The notes beneath the pieces are model-generated. The model ran no database searches. It saw only the letters and a program-made list of their open reading frames with translations, and had not been told where the DNA came from. A stretch of 64,000 bases of DNA, from the NCBI GenBank assembly GCA_037953745.1, contig JBAKBP010013201.1, positions 1 to 64,000 on the forward strand, read 5' to 3'. The DNA is from Lithodes maja. Lineage: Eukaryota > Arthropoda > Malacostraca > Decapoda > Lithodidae. A program made the translations under genes and the position numbers. Below, one piece after another: positions 9,892 to 20,929 of the stretch (positions are counted from its first letter, which is position 1; every line of letters begins with the position of its first letter).

Positions 9892-10121
9892 ATAAAGTCT
9901 TTTGAACGTTTACGCCATTCTAGCTAACATTAGGCGATTTGTGTAAGTGCTGTATTGAATAGTGTGTACTCATTTGATTAAAACAGTAAATACTTTTCTT
10001 ATCTAAATAAAGATTTTTTTTTTTAATTGAGATAGTTATTTATAGAGTTTATACTTTGGCCTAGACAAATGGTTTAGTGGTAGCCATAATGAATATATAA
10101 TTACACTTTGATACTGAAAGG

Positions 10122-10305
10122 GTTAAAGGGAGAGTTTTCTTTTATTGTTTTCCTTTTTTAAGGGGGTATTTAACAAATACCCCAATACCCTCCTTTTAGA
10201 TGAATTTGTGCAATTTTTGGTAGCAAAATAGGACGAACGTCTTAAAATCTCAAAACTTATGGGGCTAAACATGAGGGAGAAGGGGGTCCAGAATAATACA
10301 CCATC
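10122..10305 (+). mobile_element. MITE family I, internally deleted
   Basis: Starts TTAAAGGGAGAGTTTTC and retains a GAATTTGTGCAATTTTTGGT block and GGCTAAACATGAGGGAGAAG with GGGGTCCAG, but the central core with CTCGCTATCGCTCGCC is missing. Confidence 0.6.
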
Positions 10306-10446
10306 TTAATAACAACCTCTAGGAATCAAAGAATTAAAATGACGTTATAATTTTGAAGGAATTAATAGTACCGGTATATTGGAGTAATTGATTGTATGTA
10401 TCCTCTCAAGCAATTGCCATATATAATTATATAATTTGTTCACCTG

Positions 10447-12303
10447 TGTGACGCATGTCGAGTATGAGCATGCTGTACAGAACGCCCAGTCAGGCCCCAC
10501 TCTCGCTAGGATCGTCAGGGCAGGAACTTTGGCTGTAGTCTGTGTAGAGTTTCCTAACTCAGTTTATGTGAACCGTTGTACTATAAGTATTATCATTATG
10601 TATTTTGTTTTCTTCTAAGTCAACGAGTTCTATTTTATATCATTAGATATAAGTATTGTGTGTGGGACTTATATGTAATGATGAGAGGAGAGAGAGAGAG
10701 ATATTACGTAACGGGGATCAGTGAGTGCGCCACGCGGGCCGGTAGGCCTAATTCCCTCCTCCCTCCTCCCTTCCTCCCTTTCAGCGCGTGGGAAGTTCTT
10801 TGTCGATCCCAGATTGAGAGAGAATATGACGTCATGATTGCCAGTGGGCGGTCCTTAAGTAGTTGGCGATATGCTCACTAGAGGGCCGAGTATAAAAAGG
10901 GAAGTCTAGCCGCATTTTCCTCAGAACTCATCAGGCAAAGCGACCTCTCATATCCCTTGCAACTATCCATATTCTTCCGACTGATGTGAACTTTCTCTAC
11001 TCTCTGAACAGCCTATCTTCTTCTCTTCTCGTCCCTGTTTAACCTCCATGACCCCTTTGGTGCAGATTTAGTCAGCCAAAGTATTATCGCTTGAGTTCTC
11101 ACGAGATAAGTGCCTGTTAGATAGCCTATTTTTGGAAGGGTTAACTAGAATAGGATTGATTGATGTTTGTTGCACTCGTATATGCATTTCCCTGTGTGCG
11201 ATTATTCATGTTCCTGTTTTCTGCTGGTTTAGGCAATGCTAGACTGGGATAGGGTTTCTGAGTTGTGATTTCCTATGAGTACTAGGTTGCGGTTGAACCA
11301 GTACAATTGCAACGGAGACGTGGAACGCCTAGGTGGTCTTTCTGACTGTGTACCGTGGGAGTTTAGCACTGTGTTGCGAGTGAGGGCTTTTGCCTGTGCC
11401 ACCCAACACTGTGCTATCTCATTTGCTTGACTTTGAGAGGATCGCCAGGAGAGAACCAGATACTAGTGATCTGGATCTCTCAAGAGAGCATCCCGTCAAT
11501 TACCGTAATTTGGCCGCACAGTCTTAAGGACCTCGCTAGGCTACGAGCCGCTTGCTCAGCCATTGTCTCTTAACCTTAGATATCCCAGCTAGACTTTGCT
11601 CGACCAGCAGATACAGTATAGTATTGAAGCTTCTCCTTATGTATATTATTGTTTAAGCACTATTGATTTCATGTGTGGCACGCTTAGCTACTTCAGAGAT
11701 TAGTGGCCCACGAGCACAATCTTAGTAGGCTATTGCCAGTGCATTGTCGGAGTACTTCTTCTTAATGTTTGCCATATCCTATTGCTTATTCTTATAATTC
11801 TTCTTATGTCAATTTAAAGCCTTTAATTACCAGTGAGTTATTCATTAAATTGCTGTTCAAAATCCGATACTTACTTCTTATGAGTATTCGAGAAGCATCT
11901 AACTTATCAGAAGATTCCTTGCTTGATGCTCGAGGACTATTGTTTAACGTAACGTAATAGTGCCGATCCGAAGTAGAGGGTGGAGGACTTCTTAAGTTCT
12001 TAGTTCAAGGGTGGATTACTTCGGCTTCGGCCAACACTATTCTTTAGTGTTGTAGTACTTTCTTCTTTGTTTGATTGTTGACCAGACTAGATAACTCCCG
12101 TCTTGTTATTAGTCTGTTGTGTGAAACGCTAGTACCGAGTTCTTGTATACCCCGTTATAGCAGATAGAACTCTGGAGGGTAGTGGCGTTTTTTGTTCGGC
12201 TGGCAGTACTCTGGGGTTGGGATCGTGTGTTTCCGTTGTGGCAGCGAGCCATACTCGAGTCCTGTGTAAGAGCCCTAGTGTACCCGAGTGCCCGGTCGTA
12301 ACA
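10447..12303 (+). repeat. 5' LTR (1857 bp) of the Gypsy element
   Basis: Direct repeat with 18126-19982. It starts TGTGACGCATG and ends CCCGGTCGTAACA. It is unusually long for an LTR. Short open frames inside are duplicated in the other LTR and show no domain. Confidence 0.97.
10891..10898 (+). promoter_or_regulatory. TATA box in the 5' LTR
   Basis: TATAAAAA lies about 445 bp into the LTR. An initiator-like TCAGAACT follows about 30 bp downstream at 10921, as expected for a Pol II start at the U3/R border. The same box is at 18570 in the 3' LTR. Confidence 0.6.
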
Positions 12304-12305
12304 AA

Positions 12306-12323
12306 TGGCGACCTTGCTTAGGA
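12306..12323 (+). promoter_or_regulatory. Primer-binding site
   Basis: TGGCGACCTTGCTTAGGA begins 2 bp after the 5' LTR. The leading TGG complements a tRNA CCA end. I could not assign the tRNA. Confidence 0.65.
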
Positions 12324-12520
12324 TTTTGTGAACAGTATAATTTTTTTTGCAGAGTTGTACAACATTTGTTTGTTGGTACTTTAGCGTACATATTGAAGAA
12401 TATTTTTTTTTTGTAAGGCAATTAGGAGAGCATTTAAGAGACTCCAGTTAATTTAGTAATTAGTGCTTGCATAAGGGAGTTTAACACTTTTGTCTCGAGA
12501 ATTTTTTGGTGAACTTCAGT

Positions 12521-15500
12521 ATGTCGGGCCCTAGTACTGACGAGGAGCGAGAGATGCTAAGTGAGGAGGTGCCGTTAGTAACTAGTGAGGAGGATGCTAG
12601 ACTTTTTGTGAGTAAGCAGTACCATGTGACGGAGGAGAGGCTGACTGGGGTGAATGTTTATGGCTTGCACCTGATAGCCAAGGTTTTGGGTCTATCCAAT
12701 GTAGGAGGGATGTCCAAGGGGGAGCTAATTTCCTGGGTGTTGCGTGGGCGACATGGGGTTTCGGAGGAGAGGGCGTTTGGGGGGGTTCCAGTGCCGTCCA
12801 CTCAGTTGCCGGAGGTTAGCACTCTCCCACAGAGGGATGAGCATTGGAAGATTGGAGTGCCCTCGGGCGGTGCGTATGGTGGTTCCCCAGTTCTTGCCCC
12901 CCCTCCTTCAGTAGTGGCAGCTCCCTCTTCCGGCCTGTCTCCTGAGATGATATTTAAACTCGAGCTTGCTAAAATGGAGAATGAGGCTAGGAAGCAGGAG
13001 ATGGAGAATGAGTCTAGGAGGCATGAGACTGAGGTTAGGAAGCAGGAGAATGAGACTAGGAGGCATGAGATTGAGGTTAGGAGGCACGAGGCTGAGCTTA
13101 GGTACGACTCAGAGAAATATTGTGCTCAAATAGATTTAGATAAGACTCGTGCAGAGTCGACAGGGATTCGGATGGGCCGTGAGGGCCAAGTAAGAGAACA
13201 GTCCTTGTCCCACTTAGTCAAGTTGGTGCCGGCATTTAGTGAAACTGAAGTCACAGAATTTTTTAATCGTTTTGAGAAGAAGTGTAGGGAGCATAATTGG
13301 CCTGAAGAGAAGTGGGCAGCTCTGGTCTCCTCAAGACTTACGGGTAAGGGTCTGAAGGCTTATGATGCACTGCCTTTAGAGTCTTGCATTGACTACCCAG
13401 AATTGAAGAGAGCTGTCCTACGGGCATACGAGTTGCAACCAGAAACATATCGATTGAAGTTTCGGGGTGTTACAAAGACTAGGGAGGCGACCTTTCTTGA
13501 GCATGCCCGGGACTTAAAAGATGCACTTACAAACTGGACACGTTCTGAGAAAGCTGAGACGGCCGAACAGTTGACTGAGCTGTTTCTGCTCGAGCAGTTT
13601 TATAAGTGTACTGGTGCAGATATGACTTTAACTATTAAAGAAAAGAATCCAAAAACTCTACAGGAGGCAGCTGAGATGGCTGACCTCCGGCTATCATTAA
13701 TTCGTGGGTGCGGGTCTGCCCAGCGTAGTGAGGCAGGTAACAAGGGGCGTGACGCCCCACCCCCCCGAGTTAGTAATATATCTTATGCAAACAAGTACAA
13801 GAGTTATGATACCAAGACTGACCACAAGACTAGCACCGTCCCATTTAAGAAGGGGCCGGGCCCTTCCCAGTACCAAGGGAAGCCCAAAGGGGAGTTGGAG
13901 TGTTATCAATGTCATAAAAAGGGGCACTTTGCAAGAGTCTGTCCTAGCAAACCACCTACAGCAGCTGTGTCTTTGGCCTGCAACATTGGTGTGTCTCTGA
14001 AGCCTTCTGAGTTTGCCCGGGGCAGTTCGTCAGAGGCTGAGGCACAGCCAATGCAGAAGCACCTGGGAGGCTCGAACCCTGCTCAGGATGTTTTTTGCGA
14101 CCATAGAGGACGGGGTTGCGTGATGTGGGCGGGGCGCAAGCATGGAGTAGAGGTCTTGCGTGATACAGGTGCTTCCCAGACTTTGATGAAAAACTTGACT
14201 GGCTACCCTATAAATGCGGCTCGGGTGGTGGTGGTGCAGGGTATTAATGCAACTCGGTCATACCCGCTGGTGCGGTTGGAGTTGGAGGTGGATGGTGTGG
14301 CACGTGAATTGGATGTTGGGATTGTGGAGAAACTGCCAGTGGAGGGCGTCGACCTTCTTCTCGGCAACGACTTTGCAATGCCCGCTTCTGAGGTTCTACC
14401 CTTAGTCGTTGCCGAGAGGCCGGCCGACGTGAGTAGGGAAGAGCGAGAGTGGGTCGAGCGGTGCCAGGCACAACCCATGGCGTGTGCTGTCACCCGAGCT
14501 CGGGCAGCTAAAGTGTCACAGCCTAGTCCTCCGTCTTCAGACCAGCAGAGGAACGATCAACAGGAGGAGGCTAAAGCTGGAGTTGGTTTTAAGAGTTTTG
14601 ACTCGGCGGCTCTCCTGGGTGATTCAGTATTAGCACCATTACTTAGTTCTGGAGTAGCCCCTGGGCCTGTCATCGAGAGTGACGAGGCTGGGCATGACGA
14701 GTCTCCACGACAGCAACGTTATGAACATCGAGAGAGACAGAGGGAGCAGCTCAGTATCGGGGAGGGTCATGCATTGCTCCGGGAGCAGTTAGATCGCTTG
14801 GCACCCTCAGATATACGTCGGTTGCAGCTGGAGGACCCTGAGCTCCAAACGTGTGCTAATGGAGCTGTGGAGCTCGACGAGGACGGTGATGCACAGCCGG
14901 GAGATTTTTTTTATTTAGATGGCATCCTGTATCGGCGTTTTCAAGACCCTAACCGTAGCTGGAAGATGGGGTCCGGGGTAGTGGACCAGTTGATGGTGCC
15001 GCGGGAGTGCAGGGATAGCCTACTGAGTTTGGCGCATGACACACCGCTGGCAGGACATTTGGGGGTAAGAAAAACGGTGGCGGCTTTGGGGAAGTTGTTT
15101 TGGTGGCCGGGGATGAAGTCTCATGTGCAGTCCTGGATAAACTCATGTGATATTTGTCAACGGGTCGGGAAACCAAACCAAGTTATTCCTAAAGCTCCGT
15201 TGCACCCTATTCCTGTAATTGGGCCACCTTTTAGTAAGATTGTTGTTGACATGGTTGGTCCCCTCCCTCCCACAAAGGCTGGTAATAAATTTTTGTTAAC
15301 CATCATGGATGTTGCCACTAGATACCCCGATGCATACCCCATGAAAAACGGCATGGCTAAGACGGTAGTCAGTAACTTGTTGTGGTACTTTTCAAGGTAC
15401 GGGTACCCGGAGGAGATTCAGTCTGATCAGGGGTCCAATTTCACCTCCAATCTCTTTAAGCAAACAATGCAACAGCATGGAATACGGGCGGTGGTATCGT

Positions 15501-17611
15501 CAGCGTATCACCCTGAGAGCCAAGGGGTGCTTGAGCGGTGGCATGCCACCCTTAAAAGCATGCTCAGGTGTTATTGTGCTGATAACGGAAGAGATTGGGA
15601 TCTTGGATTGCCGTATGTACTGTTTGCTGCTCGGGAAGTGCCTGGTGAGAGCCTGGGATTTAGTCCAAACGAGCTGATTTTTGGACACCGAGTCAGGGGC
15701 CCCCTTAATATGCTGCGGGAAATTTGGGAAGGAACTGTGCCGCCTTGTTCCTTGTTGAAGTATGTGTTTGAAAGCCGTGAGCGCATGCTTAAGAGTCTGG
15801 AGATGGCAGGTCGGAATTTAACAGGGTCACAAGCTTTAATGAAGGACAGGTATGATCGCAAAGTGAAGCTCCGGGAGTTCATTGTGGGACAGGAGGTGTT
15901 GATTTTGTTGCCTTTGGTGGGTAACCCCTTGTCGGCGAAGTATACTGGACCCTATAAAATTGTGGAGAAAATTTCGGACCTAGATTACCTTGTTGCCACT
16001 CCAGACAGGAGGAAGAAGAATCAGTTATGTCACGTGAACCTGATAAAAGAGTATGTGAGGCGCCCCTCTGAGCCTCTCACTGTCCCTGTGTTGGCTTGTT
16101 GCGGCCGTGGTGGAGAAGGAGAGGGGGACAGTCAAGCTTCAGAGGAGGATAGCTGGGATCACCATGTTTCAGCGGATCAGTGGGCGGGGAACTCGAGCCT
16201 AAGGGCTGACGAGGCTATAGCCCATTTGCCTGAGCCGCAATTTGAAGCTATCCGTCAGTTGCTCGGTTTATACCCCACTGTATTCGCTGAACATCCAGGC
16301 CTCACTACTCAGGCTATGCATGATGTTGACGTGGGGCACCATCTACCCTTTAAGTCAATCCCATACCGTGTGCCCCCCATAAAACTACCCGCTCTGAGGG
16401 ATGAGTTGGAGTATATGCTCGGTAGAGGGTTGATAGAGAAAGGTACCGTTAAATGGACTTCCCCCGTAACACTGCAGCCTAAACCAGATGGCAAGGTACG
16501 CTTCTGTATTGATTTCCGTAGGCTAAACGGTTTGACTCCAACTAACCCATATCCTCTTCCTCGGGTTGATGATAGTGTTGATAAAATTGGTAATGCTCGG
16601 TTTTTGTCTAAAGTTGATTTAGTAAAAGGTTACTGGCAAGTACCTTTGTCCGAGCGCGCTAAAGAGGTATGTGGTTTTGTGGTGGACGGGAGTACTTACC
16701 GGTGTAATGTTATGCCCTACGGACTTAAGAATGCACCAGCAACGTTTCAGAACCTGATGAATGAAATTGTCAAGGACATTCCAAATTGCACCGTATACTT
16801 GGACGATGTAATCATTTATGATGACGACTTTGAGAGCCATTGTGAGCACCTGGAGACCTTGTTCCGGAAACTTAGTGAAGCAAGTCTGGTAGTAAATTTG
16901 GCAAAGTGTGACTTCGTAAAAGCCACTGTGCAGTACCTTGGGTTTGTAGTGGGAAGGGGACAGGTGTGCCCCCCTCAGAACAAGGTACAGGCTATCAATA
17001 AATTTCCGCACCCAACCACCAAGAAGCAGATCATGAGATTCTTGGGTATGATAGGCTACTACAGACGCTTTATAAAAGGTTACTCCACGGTGTTGGCACC
17101 TCTCACAGATTTGTTATCTAAAGACAAAAAGTTTTTGTGGGCGCCTGAGTGTGAAAAGGCTTTTAATTTAGTGAAGCATTTGCTGTGTACTCACCCGATA
17201 CTCAGGGCCCCAGACTTTAACAGGCCTTTTCAGCTGGCAACAGATGCTAGTGGTGTAGGGGCTGGTGCCGTCTTGCTACAGACAGACAATGAAGGTGTGG
17301 AACACCCAGTAAGTTTCTTTTCTAAGAAGTTCAATGCTGCACAAAAGAACTATTCTACAATAGAAAAGGAATTACTGGCGATTGTGCTGTCACTCAGGCA
17401 CTTCGAGGTGTATGTTCCAGCCTATGGCCCAGTCGTGGTTATCTACACTGATCATCACCCTTTGAGATTCCTAAATCAATTTCACAATCGCAATATGAGA
17501 CTGACCCGGTGGTCATTGATGTTGCAGGAGTATAACCTGGACATCCGGCATATTGCGGGATGTGACAATGTGATTGCGGATTGTTTATCGAGGGTAGATG
17601 ATCAGTCGTAG
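12521..17611 (+). CDS. Gag-pol polyprotein, Gypsy, order gag-PR-IN-RT-RH
   Basis: 1696 aa in one frame. I place the start at ATG 12521 (MSGPSTDE); the frame extends upstream only to a TTG. Gag has a charged heptad-like stretch (about 145-205; repeated M/R-E-N-E-x-R) and one CCHC knuckle, CYQCHKKGHFARVC (about 460). Protease active site is DTGAS (about 548). Integrase follows: HHCC zinc domain (about 835-880), catalytic D in VVDMVG (about 909), SDQGSNF (about 968) and E in GVLERWH, with 35 residues between the last two, then a GPY/F module (KYTGPYKI, about 1140). Reverse transcriptase lies after that (about 1300-1480; RFCIDFRRLN, VDLVKGYWQVPL, YLDD), then RNase H (ATDASG, EKELLAIV, YTDHHPL). 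It makes, copies and integrates the element cDNA. No stops or frameshifts. Confidence 0.95.
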   Translation: MSGPSTDEEREMLSEEVPLVTSEEDARLFVSKQYHVTEERLTGVNVYGLHLIAKVLGLSNVGGMSKGELISWVLRGRHGVSEERAFGGVPVPSTQLPEVSTLPQRDEHWKIGVPSGGAYGGSPVLAPPPSVVAAPSSGLSPEMIFKLELAKMENEARKQEMENESRRHETEVRKQENETRRHEIEVRRHEAELRYDSEKYCAQIDLDKTRAESTGIRMGREGQVREQSLSHLVKLVPAFSETEVTEFFNRFEKKCREHNWPEEKWAALVSSRLTGKGLKAYDALPLESCIDYPELKRAVLRAYELQPETYRLKFRGVTKTREATFLEHARDLKDALTNWTRSEKAETAEQLTELFLLEQFYKCTGADMTLTIKEKNPKTLQEAAEMADLRLSLIRGCGSAQRSEAGNKGRDAPPPRVSNISYANKYKSYDTKTDHKTSTVPFKKGPGPSQYQGKPKGELECYQCHKKGHFARVCPSKPPTAAVSLACNIGVSLKPSEFARGSSSEAEAQPMQKHLGGSNPAQDVFCDHRGRGCVMWAGRKHGVEVLRDTGASQTLMKNLTGYPINAARVVVVQGINATRSYPLVRLELEVDGVARELDVGIVEKLPVEGVDLLLGNDFAMPASEVLPLVVAERPADVSREEREWVERCQAQPMACAVTRARAAKVSQPSPPSSDQQRNDQQEEAKAGVGFKSFDSAALLGDSVLAPLLSSGVAPGPVIESDEAGHDESPRQQRYEHRERQREQLSIGEGHALLREQLDRLAPSDIRRLQLEDPELQTCANGAVELDEDGDAQPGDFFYLDGILYRRFQDPNRSWKMGSGVVDQLMVPRECRDSLLSLAHDTPLAGHLGVRKTVAALGKLFWWPGMKSHVQSWINSCDICQRVGKPNQVIPKAPLHPIPVIGPPFSKIVVDMVGPLPPTKAGNKFLLTIMDVATRYPDAYPMKNGMAKTVVSNLLWYFSRYGYPEEIQSDQGSNFTSNLFKQTMQQHGIRAVVSSAYHPESQGVLERWHATLKSMLRCYCADNGRDWDLGLPYVLFAAREVPGESLGFSPNELIFGHRVRGPLNMLREIWEGTVPPCSLLKYVFESRERMLKSLEMAGRNLTGSQALMKDRYDRKVKLREFIVGQEVLILLPLVGNPLSAKYTGPYKIVEKISDLDYLVATPDRRKKNQLCHVNLIKEYVRRPSEPLTVPVLACCGRGGEGEGDSQASEEDSWDHHVSADQWAGNSSLRADEAIAHLPEPQFEAIRQLLGLYPTVFAEHPGLTTQAMHDVDVGHHLPFKSIPYRVPPIKLPALRDELEYMLGRGLIEKGTVKWTSPVTLQPKPDGKVRFCIDFRRLNGLTPTNPYPLPRVDDSVDKIGNARFLSKVDLVKGYWQVPLSERAKEVCGFVVDGSTYRCNVMPYGLKNAPATFQNLMNEIVKDIPNCTVYLDDVIIYDDDFESHCEHLETLFRKLSEASLVVNLAKCDFVKATVQYLGFVVGRGQVCPPQNKVQAINKFPHPTTKKQIMRFLGMIGYYRRFIKGYSTVLAPLTDLLSKDKKFLWAPECEKAFNLVKHLLCTHPILRAPDFNRPFQLATDASGVGAGAVLLQTDNEGVEHPVSFFSKKFNAAQKNYSTIEKELLAIVLSLRHFEVYVPAYGPVVVIYTDHHPLRFLNQFHNRNMRLTRWSLMLQEYNLDIRHIAGCDNVIADCLSRVDDQS

Positions 17612-18116
17612 GCTATCACAGGTGTATGATCCCGAAGAGATTGACACACGGGTAGCCTCCTGCTTTGGTTTGAGTAGTATTTTGCGCTTGGTGCTTGTTG
17701 GCTCGCGGTTGTAGCCCAGCGTATTGGGTCGTAAAGCAGGATTGTTGAGCGTTTGGTATAGAAGAAAATAGGCTGCCCTTATAGTGCAGCCGGAAAAAAA
17801 CATATTAAAATATAAAAATCATATAAAAACTCTTTCTTTTTGATATAGATAATTGTATAAGTTTGTCATAGCCTATAGTGTTTGAGTAGTCCACGAACTA
17901 TCAAACGGCTGAGCTGCTATAAGCTCGCTCTGGGAGCATGATATTATGTCTTTTACTATTGTTGGGAGGAGTTATGAAATGTGAATTTTTTTTTTTATAA
18001 GATGTGTTTTAGTGATAAACTCAGCGTTGTTTTAGTGCCATGCGGTCGCTGGGTGTGAGGGGTTTGATGGGGTTCTGTATATCAGATTTTAGCTCAGGGT
18101 TGAGCAAGTAAAATCT
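17612..18116 (+). other. Non-coding spacer between pol and 3' LTR
   Basis: About 500 bp with no envelope-like frame; includes a T-rich stretch near 17985. Probably the 3' untranslated part of the element RNA. Confidence 0.7.
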
Positions 18117-18125
18117 TGGGGGAGG
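18117..18125 (+). promoter_or_regulatory. Polypurine tract
   Basis: TGGGGGAGG directly abuts the TGTGAC start of the 3' LTR, the expected place for plus-strand priming. Confidence 0.75.
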
Positions 18126-19982
18126 TGTGACGCATGTCGAGTATGAGCATGCTGTACAGAACGCCCAGTCAGGCCCCACTCTCGCTAGGATCGTCAGGGC
18201 AGGAACTTTGGCTGTAGTCTGTGTAGAGTTTCCTAACTCAGTTTATGTGAACCGTTGTACTATAAGTATTATCATTATGTATTTTGTTTTCTTCTAAGTC
18301 AATGAGTTCTATTTTATATCATTAGATATAAGTATTGTGTGTGGGACTTATATGTAATGATGAGAGGAGAGAGAGAGAGATATTACGTAACGGGGATCAG
18401 TGAGTGCGCCACGCGGGCCGGTAGGCCTAATTCCCTCCTCCCTCCTCCCTTCCTCCCTTTCAGCGCGTGGGAAGTTCTTTGTCGATCCCAGATTGAGAGA
18501 GAATATGACGTCATGATTGCCAGTGGGCGGTCCTTAAGTAGTTGGCGATATGCTCACTAGAGGGCCGAGTATAAAAAGGGAAGTCTAGCCGCATTTTCCT
18601 CAGAACTCATCAGGCAAAGCGACCTCTCATATCCCTTGCAACTATCCATATTCTTCCGACTGATGTGAACTTTCTCTACTCTCTGAACAGCCTATCTTCT
18701 TCTCTTGTCGTCCCTGTTTAACCTCCATGACCCCTTTGGTGCAGATTTAGTCAGCCAAAGTATTATCGCTTGAGTTCTCACGAGATAAGTGCCTGTTAGA
18801 TAGCCTATTTTTGGAAGGGTTAACTAGAATAGGATTGATTGATGTTTGTTGCACTCGTATATGCATTTCCCTGTGTGCGATTATTCATGTTCCTGTTTTC
18901 TGCTGGTTTAGGCAATGCTAGACTGGGATAGGGTTTCTGAGTTGTGATTTCCTATGAGTACTAGGTTGCGGTTGAACCAGTACAATTGCAACGGAGACGT
19001 GGAACGCCTAGGTGGTCTTTCTGACTGTGTACCGTGGGAGTTTAGCACTGTGTTGCGAGTGAGGGCTTTTGCCTGTGCCACCCAACACTGTGCTATCTCA
19101 TTTGCTTGACTTTGAGAGGATCGCCAGGAGAGAACCAGATACTAGTGATCTGGATCTCTCAAGAGAGCATCCCGTCAATTACCGTAATTTGGCCGCACAG
19201 TCTTAAGGACCTCGCTAGGCTACGAGCCGCTTGCTCAGCCATTGTCTCTTAACCTTAGATATCCCAGCTAGACTTTGCTCGACCAGCAGATACAGTATAG
19301 TATTGAAGCTTCTCCTTATGTATATTATTGTTTAAGCACTATTGATTTCATGTGTGGCACGCTTAGCTACTTCAGAGATTAGTGGCCCACGAGCACAATC
19401 TTAGTAGGCTATTGCCAGTGCATTGTCGGAGTACTTCTTCTTAATGTTTGCCATATCCTATTGCTTATTCTTATAATTCTTCTTATGTCAATTTAAAGCC
19501 TTTAATTACCAGTGAGTTATTCATTAAATTGCTGTTCAAAATCCGATACTTACTTCTTATGAGTATTCGAGAAGCATCTAACTTATCAGAAGATTCCTTG
19601 CTTGATGCTCGAGGACTATTGTTTAACGTAACGTAATAGTGCCGATCCGAAGTAGAGGGTGGAGGACTTCTTAAGTTCTTAGTTCAAGGGTGGATTACTT
19701 CGGCTTCGGCCAACACTATTCTTTAGTGTTGTAGTACTTTCTTCTTTGTTTGATTGTTGACCAGACTAGATAACTCCCGTCTTGTTATTAGTCTGTTGTG
19801 TGAAACGCTAGTACCGAGTTCTTGTATACCCCGTTATAGCAGATAGAACTCTGGAGGGTAGTGGCGTTTTTTGTTCGGCTGGCAGTACTCTGGGGTTGGG
19901 ATCGTGTGTTTCCGTTGTGGCAGCGAGCCATACTCGAGTCCTGTGTAAGAGCCCTAGTGTACCCGAGTGCCCGGTCGTAACA
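18126..19982 (+). repeat. 3' LTR (1857 bp) of the Gypsy element
   Basis: Near-identical copy of 10447-12303. It is followed directly by the duplicated CCTG target site. Confidence 0.97.
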
Positions 19983-20133
19983 CCTGTGTAAAATTTAATA
20001 CATATTTTATGTATTGGATGCTAAAGCGTAACTTGTTACCTAATGAATTTAATACACTAGCATTTGAATAGTGCCCCAATGCACCAATTTAGTTACTTGA
20101 TACAACAAATTTGTTTTACTCTATTTAGGGTGG

Positions 20134-20299
<166 letters not shown>

Positions 20300-20929
20300 A
20301 TAATACATTTTAAAGGGACAATCTAGTTTTTTGGCCGCATTTCCCTAACCATATTAACTGTGTGTGTGTCTGTCTGTCTGTCTGTCTGTGCTTTTATTGT
20401 CATACGTGTGTTATTCATGTATGTGTGAGAGTATGACTGTGACTGTGTGTGCTCGTGTCTTTTTGTATGTGTGCGTGTCTGTCCGGGTCCCCGTTCGTAT
20501 AATATCCAGACACGCACAACATAATTATGTGTATCTTCCCCGTGACTGTTTTTGGAGCCGTGTACGTGTTGTTGTTGTTTTTCTTGTTACCTCGATATGG
20601 AAACACTCTCCCTCAGAATGTTTCATGGCAAGAGCAAGCCAGTACGACCCCCGCGAGTGGAACCTTTTGATCTCTGAGGCACGTCGGGGGTGAGTTAAGT
20701 AGGGACTAGGAAACTCACTATTTTTGTGTTGTATTTGAGAATTATGAGTGTGTGAGGGGTGGAGGGCGTGGAGTGGATGTGGGTGAAGTTTGAATGTGGG
20801 GAAAGGAGAGGGGAGTTGGAGTGTGTGTGTGTGTCTGTGTATGTGAGAGAGAGAGAGAGATATAGTTAGTGTGTGATGTGTGTATGTTGTGATGTCTGTG
20901 TGTGTTTTGTCAGAGGGAGTTTGTGTTGT

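Larger units (their letters stand above)
10447..19982 (+). mobile_element. Complete Ty3/Gypsy LTR retrotransposon with Gmr1-type domain order
   Basis: 9536 bp: 5' LTR (10447-12303), primer-binding site, one gag-pol frame (12521-17611), polypurine tract and 3' LTR (18126-19982). A CCTG target-site duplication flanks it (10443-10446 and 19983-19986). LTRs begin TGTGAC and end GTAACA. The two LTRs have equal length and I count only two substitutions by eye (positions 10624 and 11028). With the uninterrupted frame, this points to a very recent insertion. There is no envelope gene between 17612 and 18117. The pol domains run protease, integrase, reverse transcriptase, RNase H, the reverse of usual Gypsy elements. 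Confidence 0.95.

Noticed and set aside
10436..12000. Small frames inside the LTRs as genes
   Set aside because: Identical in both LTRs, no domain or codon pattern; they are part of the LTR.
17612..18125. Envelope gene downstream of pol
   Set aside because: No frame of useful length and no membrane segment between pol and the 3' LTR.
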